Source: Prochlorococcus marinus CUG1417
GTDB lineage: Bacteria > Cyanobacteriota > Cyanobacteriia > PCC-6307 > Cyanobiaceae
Reading direction: 5' to 3'
DNA: 64,000 nt
Assembly: GCF_017695975.1 (NCBI RefSeq)
Contig: NZ_JAAORN010000002.1
Location: 248,001-312,000 of the forward strand
The notes under the pieces were generated by a model. The model worked only from the letters and a program-made list of their open reading frames with translations. It was not told the origin of the DNA and made no database searches. Positions 10,661 to 21,371 of the stretch are shown here, one piece after another. Position 1 is the stretch's first letter. Each line of letters begins with the position of its first letter. A program made the translations under genes and the position numbers.

Positions 10661-11375
10661 TAGATTTAAATATTTCTATTAGAGCTTTATTAGGATCTAT
10701 AGCTTTTGATATTGATCTACCAATGACTAATTTACTAGCGCCATTATCTATAGCTTCATGGGGAGTCATAATTCTATTTTGATCATCTTTATTGTCAATT
10801 TTTAACCTGATACCAGGTGTAATAAGTTCAAAGTTATCTTTATAAATAGATCTCAACATTTTTACCTCCCAAGGGGAGCAGACACATCCATCTAACCCAG
10901 CATCAAAAGACAACTTTGCAAGTCTCAATACATTTTCTTCAATTGTATTATTTCTATCAAGATCAGTTTGAAAATCTTTAAGAGAAAAGCTTGTTAAAAC
11001 AGTTATTCCTACAACAAATGGAGGGTTTTCATTAACTGAGGAGGCTCCTTCTATAGTTGCTTTTTTCGAATCCTTAAGAGCTTTTAGGCCTGCTGAAGAA
11101 TGAATAGAAATAATATCAACACCTAATTTTGAAACTTGGAAACATGCTGCACTCATGGTATTTGGAATATCATGAAACTTTAAGTCTAAAAAAATTTTTT
11201 TATTTAAACTTTTTAAAATTTCAATAACTCTTGGACCTTCCCTAACAAAAAGCTCTAAACCAACTTTCACCCACTTAATACTAGGACATTTTTCTAGAAG
11301 AAATTTTGCTTGACTTAAATCAAGTCCATCAATTGCCAATATTATTTTATCTTCTGAATTATATCTGTTATTCAT
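10647..11375 (-). CDS. pyrF: Orotidine 5'-phosphate decarboxylase
   Basis: PyrF performs the final step of UMP synthesis. The 242 residues show the family pattern: [19 protein letters not shown], the catalytic [10 protein letters not shown] (about residues 67-76), and ITPGIR plus KLVIGRSI phosphate-binding loops. I use the ATG at 11375; an adjacent upstream TTG would add one residue. It follows tyrS by six bases on the same strand, so the two genes are probably co-transcribed. Confidence 0.96.
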   Translation of the reverse strand: MNNRYNSEDKIILAIDGLDLSQAKFLLEKCPSIKWVKVGLELFVREGPRVIEILKSLNKKIFLDLKFHDIPNTMSAACFQVSKLGVDIISIHSSAGLKALKDSKKATIEGASSVNENPPFVVGITVLTSFSLKDFQTDLDRNNTIEENVLRLAKLSFDAGLDGCVCSPWEVKMLRSIYKDNFELITPGIRLKIDNKDDQNRIMTPHEAIDNGASKLVIGRSISKAIDPNKALIEIFKSINSG

Positions 11376-11381
11376 CAATTT

Positions 11382-12620
11382 TTAGTTTTCAAACCTTTTA
11401 ATTATTTTTTTTCCAATTTGCAAAATTTTCCCTTCCAATTCATTTTTTGATTCAAAAACTAAATCAGGATTTATTACTTTCTGACTATCAATTTTAACGC
11501 CCCCACCTTTAATCGATCTTTTGGATTCACTGCTTGATTTAAAAAGTTTTAGAGCACTTAGTAAGTAAAAAAACTTAACTGGAAAAACTATTTCTTTTAA
11601 TGAAATCTCAGGAATTTCTCCAACTTTTTCTTTTTGTCCAAGAAATAATTTTTCGCAGTTAGTTTGCGCTTTTAAAGCTTCATCAAACCCATGGAATAAA
11701 GTAGTAACTTCTAAAGCCATTCTTCTCTGTAATTCACGAGGATTTGAGTTTCCAAGAAAACTTAAATCTAATTCAGTAAGCAACTCAAAATAGGTAGGTA
11801 TTATATTATCGGGTACTTTTTCTAATTTTGAATACATTGAAAGAGGATCATCAGTCAATCCGACGGTGTTAAATTCAGATTTACTCATCTTCTTAATTCC
11901 ATCTAAACCTGTCAAAATTGGCAATAGAATACCAAACTGAGGTTCTTGTTTAAAATGCCTTTGAAGGTCTCTTCCTATTGCAATATTAAATTTCTGATCT
12001 GTACCTCCAAGCTCAATATCTGATTGAACAATCACCGAATCGTAACCTTGTAATAGTGGATATAAGAATTCATGCAAAGCAATTGGGACTTGTGAAGAGT
12101 ACCTTTTATTAAATTCCTCCTTAGCTAACATTTGACTAACTGTCGCACTCCCCATTAATTCAATTATCGAATTAAGATCTAATCCTTTTAACCATTCACT
12201 GTTATATCTAATTTCTATTCTATCTTTTGAATCAAAATCTAAAATAGATTCATTAGCTGGTTTACCCATTCCAAGTTGCGTTAAATATGTTTTTGCATTT
12301 TCCTTAACTTGTTTTTCCGATAACTGCACTCTTGTTTTGTTTTTTCCAGTTGGGTCTCCTATTTGAGCAGTAAAATCTCCAATAATTAAAACTGCTATAT
12401 GTCCATTATCTTGGAATGCCCTAAGTTTTTTGAACAATATGCTATGCCCAAGATGAATATCAGTTCCAGTTGGATCGATTCCAAGTTTAACCCTTAATTT
12501 TTTATTATTTTTTTTCGCATGATCAATTATCTCTGAAAAAGTTTGATCTGTTCCCTTAATTGGGAAATATTCTTCTATTCCTCTTGAGAGCCATGATGGC
12601 AATAATAAATTATCTGTCAT
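11382..12620 (-). CDS. tyrS: Tyrosyl-tRNA synthetase
   Basis: This class Ic synthetase charges tRNA-Tyr. The 412 residues contain the HIGH-type motif HLGHS (about residue 57) in [14 protein letters not shown] and the KMSKS loop, with [11 protein letters not shown]. The C-terminal 75 residues form an S4-like RNA-binding domain ([15 protein letters not shown]). The length suits the TyrZ-like subtype of bacterial TyrS. It has an ATG start. Confidence 0.97.
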   Translation of the reverse strand: MTDNLLLPSWLSRGIEEYFPIKGTDQTFSEIIDHAKKNNKKLRVKLGIDPTGTDIHLGHSILFKKLRAFQDNGHIAVLIIGDFTAQIGDPTGKNKTRVQLSEKQVKENAKTYLTQLGMGKPANESILDFDSKDRIEIRYNSEWLKGLDLNSIIELMGSATVSQMLAKEEFNKRYSSQVPIALHEFLYPLLQGYDSVIVQSDIELGGTDQKFNIAIGRDLQRHFKQEPQFGILLPILTGLDGIKKMSKSEFNTVGLTDDPLSMYSKLEKVPDNIIPTYFELLTELDLSFLGNSNPRELQRRMALEVTTLFHGFDEALKAQTNCEKLFLGQKEKVGEIPEISLKEIVFPVKFFYLLSALKLFKSSSESKRSIKGGGVKIDSQKVINPDLVFESKNELEGKILQIGKKIIKRFEN

Positions 12621-12639
12621 AAAGCTTTAACCGTTAAAT

Positions 12640-12963
12640 TCAAGAGGTTTTATCAAGTTCATCCTTCATTCTTATTAAGGTTTTATTCATCTGATCAAAC
12701 ATCTGATCTGGAGTAATCCCAAACTGGTTTAACTGCGTCTTTAATTGCTCTACTGTCATTTTTGCTTGAAAATCTTCAGATAATTCGAATCTCTTCATAA
12801 AAACCTTATAACGATCCATAAGAGATTCCATTTTTTTTATAAACATTTTTTTACCCTCTCTATCAAATTTGCCATAATCAGAACCAAGCTTCATGAGGTC
12901 TTGGTAATCAGTAAAAAGCTTTTTAGCTTCTTCTTGTACAATGTCTGACTCAAAAAATCCCAT
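12640..12963 (-). CDS. DUF1825 family protein, 107 aa
   Basis: The helical, charged product starts MGFFESDIVQEEAKKLF and contains KFDREGKKMFIKKMESLMDR. This matches the cyanobacterial DUF1825 family of unknown function. No membrane segment or catalytic motif is present. The start at MGFFES gives the family's usual N-terminus; an upstream in-frame start would add seven unsupported residues. It lies 19 bases before tyrS on the same strand. Confidence 0.88.
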   Translation of the reverse strand: MGFFESDIVQEEAKKLFTDYQDLMKLGSDYGKFDREGKKMFIKKMESLMDRYKVFMKRFELSEDFQAKMTVEQLKTQLNQFGITPDQMFDQMNKTLIRMKDELDKTS

Positions 12964-13115
12964 TTCTATTTTTTTACTTCGCAAGATTAAGACTCAATTA
13001 CAAGATAACAAGAATCTTTTGAATTGATTAGAACATTAATAAAATTTTAGTTTATGAATAATTCTCTGATTTATATTTATTCGGAATTAAATTTAAAACA
13101 CATGATCTATAGTTT

Positions 13116-13727
13116 TTGGAAAACTTTAACGTAAATAATATTTCAAATCAAAATAGACAATTTGAGTTATTTGGTTCAAATGTAAATACATCAATTAATT
13201 TTCAACACTCAAAATATCTAAAAATCAAAGGCGAAATCCTAATTGAATGGAGAAATAGAATCCAAGATCATCAATTTAAAATTTCAAAAGATGCACACAA
13301 TAAAACTTTGCACCAAACAAGTCTTCCTATAAATGCAATTTCCAATGAAATAAAAATTGATCCGTTTTCCCTGCAACCATTATCATTGAATTTTTGGAGA
13401 ACCAATCAAGATATTCACAATGGTCCAGCAATGTATTTTGTAATTGACTCGATGGAGAGTTCTAAAATAATCCTTTATATAGGAGAAACAAACTTGGCAA
13501 ATAAAAGATGGAAGGGAGAACATGACTGTAAAAATTACCTCATGAACTATAAAGAAGCCCTAGCCCATAACAACCTTTCAAGTCACCAAGATATTCGTTT
13601 CTTCTTAGATGTACCTAAACAAGTAAAATTAAGACGTAAATTAGAACAGCAACTGATATATTTATGGTTACCCCCTTTTAATAAAGAGACCCGAGATAGG
13701 TGGGTAACTACTTTCACAAACAACTAA
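13116..13727 (+). CDS. GIY-YIG-like nuclease-fold protein
   Basis: The 203 residues have an N-terminal extension of about 105 residues without known motif and a C-terminal GIY-YIG-type domain. The latter shows MYFVID (GIY position, near residue 109), LYIGETNLANKRWKGEH (YIG plus the following Arg and His), and a Glu in RKLEQQLIYLWLPPFN that fits the metal-binding glutamate and the PP.N ending. The family is widespread in cyanobacteria; whether it cuts DNA is unknown. The start is TTG; no ATG is in frame nearby. It stands 24 bases before pepA. Confidence 0.75.
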   Translation: MENFNVNNISNQNRQFELFGSNVNTSINFQHSKYLKIKGEILIEWRNRIQDHQFKISKDAHNKTLHQTSLPINAISNEIKIDPFSLQPLSLNFWRTNQDIHNGPAMYFVIDSMESSKIILYIGETNLANKRWKGEHDCKNYLMNYKEALAHNNLSSHQDIRFFLDVPKQVKLRRKLEQQLIYLWLPPFNKETRDRWVTTFTNN

Positions 13728-13751
13728 AAGTTAATTAAATCCATTTTACAA

Positions 13752-15224
13752 ATGCAATTTTCAAAATTCCAAAAAAATCTAGATAACTGGCAAGGTACTT
13801 CATTAATTTTTGGAGTTTTAGAGGAAGAAATTGAAAGCCAATTTGAAAACATAAAATTTGTTGTTGACCCAAAATTATTACTAAAAAAAGTTACTCAAAA
13901 AAAATTCAAAGGAGAAAAAGGAAAAACTCTAAGCTTTGAATTTTTAGATCAAAAATTAGAAACTTTAATCATAGTTGGTTTTGGCAAATCTAAAGATCTT
14001 AAAAAAAGTGATATTGAAAAATCCATAGGAAATCTAATTAGGAAAACTGTTGATAAAAATGAAAAAATCAGCCTCTTGCTACCTTGGGAGTTAATAAATT
14101 CAAAACTAGAAATAAATCAATTAGCTGAGTCAGCCAGATTATCTGCTTATAAGGACAATAGATTCAACATGAAAAAAAATGAAGAGAAAGTTCTTAAAGA
14201 AATAGAGTTTCTGAATTTAACTAAATTTGAGAATATTAGCTTTGAAGAGACAGAAAAAATATGTGAAGGTGTAGAACTAGCCAGAAGACTTGTAGCCGCC
14301 CCTCCAAACAGTCTTACGCCAAAGGAAATGTCTATTCAAGCTTCTGAAATTGCCAAAGATCATGGTTTGGAAGTAAAAATTTTAGAGGCAAAAGATTGTG
14401 AAGATTTAGGAATGGGTGCATATTTAGCAGTAGCAAAAGGTTCTGATCTAGATCCTAAATTTATACATCTTACTTTGAAATCAAATGGGCCTATAAAAGA
14501 AAAGATTGCGCTTGTTGGGAAGGGCTTAACTTTTGATTCTGGAGGATACAATCTGAAAGTAGGAGCCTCTCAAATTGAAATGATGAAATATGATATGGGC
14601 GGAAGCGCTGCAGTTTTAGGTGCAGCCAAAGCACTTGGAGCAATAAAACCAAAGGGACTTGAAATACACTTTATTGTGGCAGCTTGCGAAAACATGATAA
14701 ATGGATCTGCAGTACATCCTGGAGATGTAGTTAAGGCATCTAATGGTAAGACAATTGAAATAAATAACACTGATGCAGAGGGTAGACTCACATTAGCTGA
14801 TGCTTTAACTTATGCATCCAATTTAAAGCCAGACTCAATAATAGATCTTGCCACTTTAACAGGAGCTATTGTTGTTGCATTAGGGAATGATGTAGCTGGA
14901 TTCTGGAGCAATAATGATGCTCTAGCAAATGATCTAAAAACTGCATCAGCCCAGGCTGGAGAAGAATTATGGCAAATGCCTTTACAAAAATCTTATAAAG
15001 AAGGGTTAAAGTCTCATATAGCTGATATGAAAAATACAGGCCCTAGAGCAGGTGGATCAATAACTGCAGCTTTGTTTCTAGAGGAATTCTTTGATAAAGA
15101 GATTAAATGGGCTCATATTGATATTGCTGGGACTTGTTGGACTGATAAGCATAAGGGGATAAATCCATCAGGTGCAACCGGTTTCGGAGTTAAAACCCTT
15201 ATTCAATGGATTAAAAATAAATAA
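13752..15224 (+). CDS. pepA: Leucyl aminopeptidase (M17)
   Basis: This cytoplasmic dimetal exopeptidase removes N-terminal residues from peptides. In the 490 residues the catalytic C-terminal domain is clear: [15 protein letters not shown] with metal-binding Lys and Asp, [18 protein letters not shown], and the signature [14 protein letters not shown] (about residues 337-350). The N-terminal 160 residues form the less conserved macro-like domain. Length and motif order are normal. Its 3' end faces msrA. Confidence 0.97.
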   Translation: MQFSKFQKNLDNWQGTSLIFGVLEEEIESQFENIKFVVDPKLLLKKVTQKKFKGEKGKTLSFEFLDQKLETLIIVGFGKSKDLKKSDIEKSIGNLIRKTVDKNEKISLLLPWELINSKLEINQLAESARLSAYKDNRFNMKKNEEKVLKEIEFLNLTKFENISFEETEKICEGVELARRLVAAPPNSLTPKEMSIQASEIAKDHGLEVKILEAKDCEDLGMGAYLAVAKGSDLDPKFIHLTLKSNGPIKEKIALVGKGLTFDSGGYNLKVGASQIEMMKYDMGGSAAVLGAAKALGAIKPKGLEIHFIVAACENMINGSAVHPGDVVKASNGKTIEINNTDAEGRLTLADALTYASNLKPDSIIDLATLTGAIVVALGNDVAGFWSNNDALANDLKTASAQAGEELWQMPLQKSYKEGLKSHIADMKNTGPRAGGSITAALFLEEFFDKEIKWAHIDIAGTCWTDKHKGINPSGATGFGVKTLIQWIKNK

Positions 15225-15236
15225 CTATATTTAAAA

Positions 15237-15839
15237 TCATTCAATCCAAAGATTTGTTGATCTAGCGTTATCCCCCCATAATTTATCCAACCTCTGATCT
15301 CTACCACATGAGTATCTGTAAAACTTATATTTTAGTTCATTTCTTTCGGCAAAATCCTGATGATATTCTTCAGCCAACCAAAATTGACCTTTTGATTTTA
15401 GTTCTACAGATATTTTTTCTAATGGTACTTGCAACTCATTAGAGGCCGAAACAATTGCATTTTTTGCAATACTTTCCTCATTTTGATCTTTGAAAAAGAT
15501 CACTGGCCTATAAGAATCTCCACGATCACAAAATTGACCCTTGGCATCCAAAGGATCAATATTTCTTAAATAAACCCTAAGTATTTCGGGTAAAGTTACC
15601 AATTGGGAATCATAGTCCACCAAAACCACTTCCTGATGTCCTTCATGATTTTCGTAGGTAGGATTTTTTAAATCCCCTCCTGAATAGCCGCTTTGTACAA
15701 AATTTATCCCATTTAATGACTCTAAATCATGTTCTAAACACCAAAAACAACCTCCTGCAAGGATCAATTCCTCTGCAAAAGCGTTTACAGGGTTAATAAA
15801 TATTGAAAGAGCAATTATTAAAGGTAAAAAATATTTCAT
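15237..15839 (-). CDS. msrA: Peptide methionine-S-sulfoxide reductase, exported form
   Basis: MsrA reduces methionine-S-sulfoxide in oxidised proteins. The catalytic motif GGCFWC is near residue 30 and the family segments SGYSGG, YENHEGHQEVV and YRPVIFF follow; a C-terminal Cys in RYSCGRDQRL may serve as the recycling cysteine. Unusually, the first 22 residues (MKYFLPLIIALSIFINPVNAFA) look like a Sec signal peptide, so this copy probably works in the periplasm or lumen. It lies 17 bases after lpxB on the same strand. Confidence 0.93.
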   Translation of the reverse strand: MKYFLPLIIALSIFINPVNAFAEELILAGGCFWCLEHDLESLNGINFVQSGYSGGDLKNPTYENHEGHQEVVLVDYDSQLVTLPEILRVYLRNIDPLDAKGQFCDRGDSYRPVIFFKDQNEESIAKNAIVSASNELQVPLEKISVELKSKGQFWLAEEYHQDFAERNELKYKFYRYSCGRDQRLDKLWGDNARSTNLWIE

Positions 15840-15855
15840 TTATTTATTATAAAGT

Positions 15856-17034
15856 TCAAATAATAGAATTAATAATCTCTTCAGCAGCTCTTTGTACTAC
15901 ACCCTCTTCACCTAGTTCTTTTTTTAAAAAAGCATAACCTTTCTTAATTTTTATTTTTTCTGATTGCCCTTCAAGAATCCTACAAGATTTATCAAAGATC
16001 TTCTTTTCGTCAAACTCTTTTTGTACAAATTCAGGGATTATCAATTTATTAACTAACAAATTTACAGGAGAAATAAATCTTAATTTGAAATTGAGAATTT
16101 TTTTAGCAATAAAAGCAGTTATCCTACTTACTCTGTAACCAACAATCTGAGGTATTCCATATAAAGCTAACTCCATATTAACTGTACCTGATTTACAAAG
16201 GGCGATTTTTGTAAGCGAATAAATATAAGGCTTTAATCTTGAGTTATCTTTTTGAGAAATAACTTGTCCTTTAACTTGATATTTTCTGAAGGCCTTTTTG
16301 AATCTTTCATCAAAAACTTTTCTACAGGAAGGTATGTAAACAACTAAATTCGGATATCTTTGTTGTAACTTTCTAGCCGCCAGCATAAAAGTAGGTAAAA
16401 TATAATTCAATTCTTGAGGTCTTGATGCGGGCATCAAAAGTAGAATATTTTCATCTGGGCGAAGGCTTAGAATGGTTCGGGCATCTTTCTTAAGAGGAAG
16501 TTTTTTTGTTAAATCAATCATTGGATGTCCAACCCATAAAACATTTCCGCCCCTCTTTTTATAGAATGCAGCCTCTTTCTTGAAAATCGCAAAAATTTTA
16601 TCAGAAAAATTTATTAAATTTGTAGTAGTGTTATTTCCAACTCTCCAGGCCCATTCTTGAGGAGCAATATAGTAGAAAATTGGAATTTTAGTCTTTGATT
16701 TTTTTAATTTAGTTCCAATTTTTATATTGGGGCCCATATAGTCAATCAAAATTAAGCAATCTGGAGGATATTTATTTAAAAATTTATATAATCTTTTTTG
16801 AATTCTTATTGTTGGCAGAATAAGAGGTAAAGCCTCCCAAATTCCTATTGCACTAATAGATGTAGTATCTTGAAGAATTTTTACGCCTTCTTTCTTCATC
16901 CTTTCACCACCTAATCCGCAAATTTCTAAATCTATAGATTTTTTTTTAGCTTCATTTAATAATGCTTTTGATAATAAACTTCCGTGCAAATCTCCAGATA
17001 CTTCTCCAGTACTAATAAATATCTTTTTATTCAT
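15856..17034 (-). CDS. lpxB: Lipid-A-disaccharide synthase
   Basis: LpxB joins UDP-diacylglucosamine and lipid X to form the lipid A disaccharide on the inner face of the plasma membrane. The 392 residues begin with ISTGEVSGDLHG, followed by GLGGERMKKEGV, YYIAPQEWAWR, VGHPM and the C-terminal KSGTVNMELA segment of the GT19 family. The start codon overlaps the lpxA stop by four bases (ATGA type), showing translational coupling within the bamA-lpx cluster. Confidence 0.96.
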   Translation of the reverse strand: MNKKIFISTGEVSGDLHGSLLSKALLNEAKKKSIDLEICGLGGERMKKEGVKILQDTTSISAIGIWEALPLILPTIRIQKRLYKFLNKYPPDCLILIDYMGPNIKIGTKLKKSKTKIPIFYYIAPQEWAWRVGNNTTTNLINFSDKIFAIFKKEAAFYKKRGGNVLWVGHPMIDLTKKLPLKKDARTILSLRPDENILLLMPASRPQELNYILPTFMLAARKLQQRYPNLVVYIPSCRKVFDERFKKAFRKYQVKGQVISQKDNSRLKPYIYSLTKIALCKSGTVNMELALYGIPQIVGYRVSRITAFIAKKILNFKLRFISPVNLLVNKLIIPEFVQKEFDEKKIFDKSCRILEGQSEKIKIKKGYAFLKKELGEEGVVQRAAEEIINSII

Positions 17035-17873
17035 TCATTTATTAGGGGCATGGGACCACGTCTTTCTCTTGTTATTGAATCTTTTAAAAAATCACATAAT
17101 TTTTTTGAAGAAAGATCTAATTTTCCTCTTATTGCAATATCCAATGCATCAGAAATTACATTATTGGATTTAAAAAGTAAATTCCATGTACTTTGCAAAA
17201 GTTTAAAATCAAAATCCTTATTTTCCATCAACCCACTTCTTTTTATTCCGATCCTATTCAAACCTCTCAATCTGCCTGGATGTCCTTCTGCTAAACAAAA
17301 AGGAGGTACGTCTCTATCTACTCTAGTCATTCCTCCAACCATTGCTAAATATCCAATATGTACAAATTGATGAATACCTAAACAGCCGCCAATAATAGCT
17401 TTATCTTCAATCTTTACATGACCTGCAACTTGAACTCCATTTGATAAAACAATCCTATTTCCAAGTACACAATTATGGCCTATGTGAGTGTATGCCATTA
17501 ACAAATTATTATTGCCAATAATAGTTTTTTCTCCTTCATCAGTTGCCTTATTAATAGTTACGCATTCTCTAAAAATATTATTATCACCAATAATTACTTC
17601 CGTAGAAGCTCCATTATATTTAAGATCTTGGGGATCCAGACCTATAAAAACATTTGGGAAAATTTTGTTGTTATCACCAATTTTAGTTTTTCCCATAATT
17701 ACAGCATTCGGTCCTATTTCGCTACCTTTCCCAATTGTTACATTAGGACCGATAATAGCTCCTTGAGAGATAATAACCCCCTCATCTAATTTGGCATTAT
17801 GGTCAACAAAAGCGTTTGGGTGTATTTTTGCACCACTTAAGTTTGCATTTAATTCAGTATTTTTATTCTCCAT
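17031..17873 (-). CDS. lpxA: UDP-N-acetylglucosamine O-acyltransferase
   Basis: LpxA transfers a hydroxyacyl chain from ACP to UDP-GlcNAc, the first lipid A step. The product (280 residues from the ATG) is a left-handed beta-helix made of hexapeptide repeats (for example IIGPNVTIGKGSEIGPNAVI) with the catalytic His within LMAYTHIGHNCV and the conserved GGCLGIHQFVHIG. The C-terminal helical domain is somewhat long. A TTG four codons upstream overlaps fabZ and is the alternative start. Confidence 0.95.
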   Translation of the reverse strand: MENKNTELNANLSGAKIHPNAFVDHNAKLDEGVIISQGAIIGPNVTIGKGSEIGPNAVIMGKTKIGDNNKIFPNVFIGLDPQDLKYNGASTEVIIGDNNIFRECVTINKATDEGEKTIIGNNNLLMAYTHIGHNCVLGNRIVLSNGVQVAGHVKIEDKAIIGGCLGIHQFVHIGYLAMVGGMTRVDRDVPPFCLAEGHPGRLRGLNRIGIKRSGLMENKDFDFKLLQSTWNLLFKSNNVISDALDIAIRGKLDLSSKKLCDFLKDSITRERRGPMPLINE

Positions 17874-17877
17874 ATTA

Positions 17878-18336
17878 CTAATCAACTAATGAGAACATTA
17901 ATTCTCCAGCACAAACCAACTTTCCATCTACGTGGGCTTCGCCTTTAACCTTCCCAAATCTTTGTCTTTTAATACTAAGTAATTCACAAGTAATTATCAA
18001 TTGATCTCCAGGTACAACAGGTTTTCTAAATTTTACATTGTTGATTCCCGCAAAAACAAAGAGTCCTTTAGGGAGATCAGGCATTTGTGTTACTATAATT
18101 CCACCAACTTGAGCCATTGATTCGACAATAAGAACTCCTGGCATCAAGGGCCTTGCAGGAAAATGTCCTTGAAATTGAGGCTCATTTATAGTTACATTTT
18201 TTACTGCTACTGCCCTTTCACCGGGGATATGTTCTATGACTTTATCCACAAGAGCAAAAGGATATCTGTGAGGTAATAAACCTAGTATTTTCTCTGATGA
18301 GAGTTGATTATTTTCATTGGATAATTTCTTTTCCAA
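17878..18336 (-). CDS. fabZ: 3-hydroxyacyl-ACP dehydratase
   Basis: FabZ dehydrates 3-hydroxyacyl-ACP in fatty acid elongation and, by competing with LpxA and LpxD for substrate, balances phospholipid and lipid A synthesis. The 152 residues show the catalytic LLPHRYPF (His near residue 26) and [22 protein letters not shown] with the catalytic glutamate. The start is TTG, the only plausible in-frame start. Its position between lpxC and lpxA is the classical bacterial order. Confidence 0.97.
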   Translation of the reverse strand: MEKKLSNENNQLSSEKILGLLPHRYPFALVDKVIEHIPGERAVAVKNVTINEPQFQGHFPARPLMPGVLIVESMAQVGGIIVTQMPDLPKGLFVFAGINNVKFRKPVVPGDQLIITCELLSIKRQRFGKVKGEAHVDGKLVCAGELMFSLVD

Positions 18337-18353
18337 AACAATTAAGAGTAAAG

Positions 18354-19190
18354 TTAATTTTCTAGGGTTGAGGCCAATAAAGCATTTAAAGAATGTGATC
18401 CTTTATAAACTAAAATTTGTGCCTTAGGTAACCCTACCAAAGCCAAGTCCCCAATTAGGTCTAAAATTTTATGTCTTATTGGTTCATTATCAAATCTTAA
18501 TGGTGGATTAACCCATTTATCTCCATCACAAACAAGGGCATTTTCCAAACTCCCTCCTTTTATTAATCCAAGTTCACTTAATTCCTGAAATTGATCCTTA
18601 AAGCCAAACGTTCTTGCAGGAGCAATCATTTCAACGAAACTTTTTGGATTTAAATCAATTACAAAAGTCTGATTTCCAATTGCTTTATACGAAAAACTTA
18701 TGGTGGAGATGATTGTAGTTTTTTTTGAAGGAGTCGCTGCTATAACTGAGTCTTCTTTATTTAAAATAATTGATTTATTAATCTCCCGAAAAAAATTATC
18801 TGGTTTGAGCACCTTTTTGATCCCTGCTTCTTCAAAAGCTCTAACCCACCCTATTGCCGACCCATCTAAAAGGGGGATCTCTTTGCCATCAACCTCAATA
18901 TGTATATAACTTAAACCACAACCAGCCATTGCAGATAATAGATGTTCAATAGTATATAAATTTCGACCACCTAATTTAACTGCAGTGCAAAGCATCGTAG
19001 AGCCAATTAAATCTTGAGTTAACTTGAAAATCTCTCCAGGCTTGTCCTTAAAAGAAACAAAATATCCTTCCTTTTCATAAGAAGAAATTGTAACTCTCGT
19101 CTTTTCGCCACTATGAAGGCCTATACCTTCTCTGGAAATAACGCCAGATAGGGTATAACAAGAATCATAATTAGTTGGCCAAGAAAACAC
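18354..19190 (-). CDS. lpxC: UDP-3-O-acyl-N-acetylglucosamine deacetylase
   Basis: LpxC is the zinc deacetylase that commits precursor to lipid A. In the 278 residues, metal and catalytic elements are visible: GIGLHSG near residue 22, [11 protein letters not shown] with a zinc-ligand His, IPLLDGSA, and the C-terminal segment [14 protein letters not shown] with further His and Asp ligands. The start is GTG and immediately follows the bamA stop without any gap, implying strong coupling of the two genes. Confidence 0.96.
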   Translation of the reverse strand: MFSWPTNYDSCYTLSGVISREGIGLHSGEKTRVTISSYEKEGYFVSFKDKPGEIFKLTQDLIGSTMLCTAVKLGGRNLYTIEHLLSAMAGCGLSYIHIEVDGKEIPLLDGSAIGWVRAFEEAGIKKVLKPDNFFREINKSIILNKEDSVIAATPSKKTTIISTISFSYKAIGNQTFVIDLNPKSFVEMIAPARTFGFKDQFQELSELGLIKGGSLENALVCDGDKWVNPPLRFDNEPIRHKILDLIGDLALVGLPKAQILVYKGSHSLNALLASTLEN

Positions 19191-21326
19191 TTAAAACTTC
19201 CATCCAACTCCAAGTGTATATCTCCAATCTCCACTTAGGTTTTTACTGGCTATATCTAATCTTATTGGACCAACAGGGGTTTTTACTCCAACTCCCCCAC
19301 CTAATGAGTAACCAGAACCCGATTTACGCAATAATGTACCGGGTTTTCCTGGGACATCATCTTGAGAGTATAAATGACTTCCTGCATCAGCAAATAAAGC
19401 TCCTGATATCATTCTCCAAATAGGGAATCTATATTCTGCTGTACCCTCAACAAAACTTCTACTAACCGCCAAGTCACAAGATCCCCAGCCCCTTACAGAT
19501 GATGTTCCACCCATACAAAATGCTTCATATGGAGGCAATTCTCCAATAATAGTTCCAGCCTTTAATTGAAAACCTATAGTTTGTGGACAATCTGCAGCAG
19601 CATCACCAGATTTACACGCTTTGGTAAAATTTATCAATTTTGTTGGTATGAAATATGAATATGTGGCTTTCATTCTATTGAAAGTTGGAGAACTTTCCCC
19701 TACTGAAAAAAACTGTTCTGTACCCAAGGTTAATTTATTTCCTGAAGTAGGGTTTGAAGAATTATTTAAATTATTTCTAGATGCGCTTGCGACAACACTT
19801 ACTAAAGTATTTTCCACAGGACATGAACCATCTTTTGGGGTGAATCCAATACAAATGATCTCGCTTATATTCCCAGAAGTTGGCGTCAAATCACCATAAG
19901 GTTTTTTGTTACCACTACTGTCTATCATCTCTACTTTCTTAAAATTCATACCTGTTAGAACTCTCCATTTAGCCACCTTAAATGGATCTCCACCATTAAG
20001 AGGCCTTGAGAAAGAAAATCCGCCTCCAGTTTTTTGCAAGATTATTGATGAAAGAGAATCGGCGCTATTAGATTCTGTGTTATCAGCAACGCCATAAATT
20101 TTCCCATTCAATTCACTTCTAAATTCTTGCGGATAATCTCTACTTAAGAAAACATTTGTTCTAAAAGAGGTCTTATGCTTATCACCTTTGATCCATGGAT
20201 CGTATAAAGAAAAATTGTAGGTTGTTGAATATTCTCCAAAATTTAGATTGAGATTTGTAGACCATGCTCTACCAAGTGCATTCGTCTCCTGCAATCCAAT
20301 TGTTGCAAAGATTCCAGAGCTAGTGCTATATCCAAGGCCACCTGTTAATGATCCTGTTCTTTGCTCACTCAAATCTAAGAAAATTTTAACTTGACCAGGA
20401 TTTAAATTGTCTGGACCAAGAGATACCTTGACATCATCAAAAAGTGATGTGGCATATAGTCTTTTAATATCTGCTTCTAAAATTTTCCTGTTAAATATAG
20501 TGCCCGGTTGTGTTTTTAACTCTCTTTTAATGACCCAGTCTTTTGTTTTCCCTTTTTTAGGTTTTCCATCGATAATAGATTCACCATCAGATCCAAGGAA
20601 TCTAAACTCAATATCAGATATGACACCTTCAGAAACATTTAATATTACAATCCCATTTTCAGATATTCTATCTGGGCCATTTATCCTAGCTAAAGAATAA
20701 CCTTTTTCTTCATAACGTTTTTTTATTATTTCTATCTTATTTTGTAATTGATTTAGGTTAAGAGTTTTTCCATATAGATTATTAAAAATATCATCTACAT
20801 ACGAACTAGAGAAAACAGAATTTATTGGATTGAGTTCAACTTTCTTCAAAATTGGGTTAGGCACTACTTTTACTATTAGTCTGACTCCTAATGGCCCCTC
20901 TTGAGACTTTATTTTAACTCCTGAAAACCAACCACTTGCATATATGGCATTGAGGTCTTCATTTAAAATTTGATTACTAACAATACTTCCTGGTTTTATA
21001 CTCATGGAATCATATGCAGCCAATTCGAGTTTTCTGCCCTCTGGATGATTTTCCCAACCTTCGATAATTATTTCTGAAATAAGAACTCTTGTTTGATCAA
21101 TATTCTTTTTTTCATTTTCTGCAATAAATATATTTTTCTCTCTCTGGATATTAAACTTTTGAAATGAACCACTTTTAATATTATTTATTTCTAGAGTTGT
21201 AATCGAATCCTCAACTTTATTTGGCAAAAACTTAGCAGATAATTCTAAATTATTGGATATAAAAATCAAGGGATAACAAGCAATATTTGTGAAGATCTTT
21301 TTAAATTTAAAAAAATGTTTTTGCAT
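19191..21326 (-). CDS. bamA: BamA/Omp85 outer-membrane protein assembly factor
   Basis: BamA inserts beta-barrel proteins into the outer membrane. The 711 residues comprise an N-terminal region with hydrophobic stretch (possible signal), about three POTRA domains (roughly residues 85-330, with repeated G.....I...L..LY.SG or SLFDDV patterns), and a C-terminal beta-barrel from about 350. The conserved barrel signature (VRGW in SSVRGWGSCD) and the terminal phenylalanine of GVGWKF are present. It heads the lpx cluster and follows purC by 45 bases. Confidence 0.95.
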   Translation of the reverse strand: MQKHFFKFKKIFTNIACYPLIFISNNLELSAKFLPNKVEDSITTLEINNIKSGSFQKFNIQREKNIFIAENEKKNIDQTRVLISEIIIEGWENHPEGRKLELAAYDSMSIKPGSIVSNQILNEDLNAIYASGWFSGVKIKSQEGPLGVRLIVKVVPNPILKKVELNPINSVFSSSYVDDIFNNLYGKTLNLNQLQNKIEIIKKRYEEKGYSLARINGPDRISENGIVILNVSEGVISDIEFRFLGSDGESIIDGKPKKGKTKDWVIKRELKTQPGTIFNRKILEADIKRLYATSLFDDVKVSLGPDNLNPGQVKIFLDLSEQRTGSLTGGLGYSTSSGIFATIGLQETNALGRAWSTNLNLNFGEYSTTYNFSLYDPWIKGDKHKTSFRTNVFLSRDYPQEFRSELNGKIYGVADNTESNSADSLSSIILQKTGGGFSFSRPLNGGDPFKVAKWRVLTGMNFKKVEMIDSSGNKKPYGDLTPTSGNISEIICIGFTPKDGSCPVENTLVSVVASASRNNLNNSSNPTSGNKLTLGTEQFFSVGESSPTFNRMKATYSYFIPTKLINFTKACKSGDAAADCPQTIGFQLKAGTIIGELPPYEAFCMGGTSSVRGWGSCDLAVSRSFVEGTAEYRFPIWRMISGALFADAGSHLYSQDDVPGKPGTLLRKSGSGYSLGGGVGVKTPVGPIRLDIASKNLSGDWRYTLGVGWKF

Positions 21327-21371
21327 GAGATTTTTTGATTAAAATAAATAAAACATTATTCATTAATTTAG

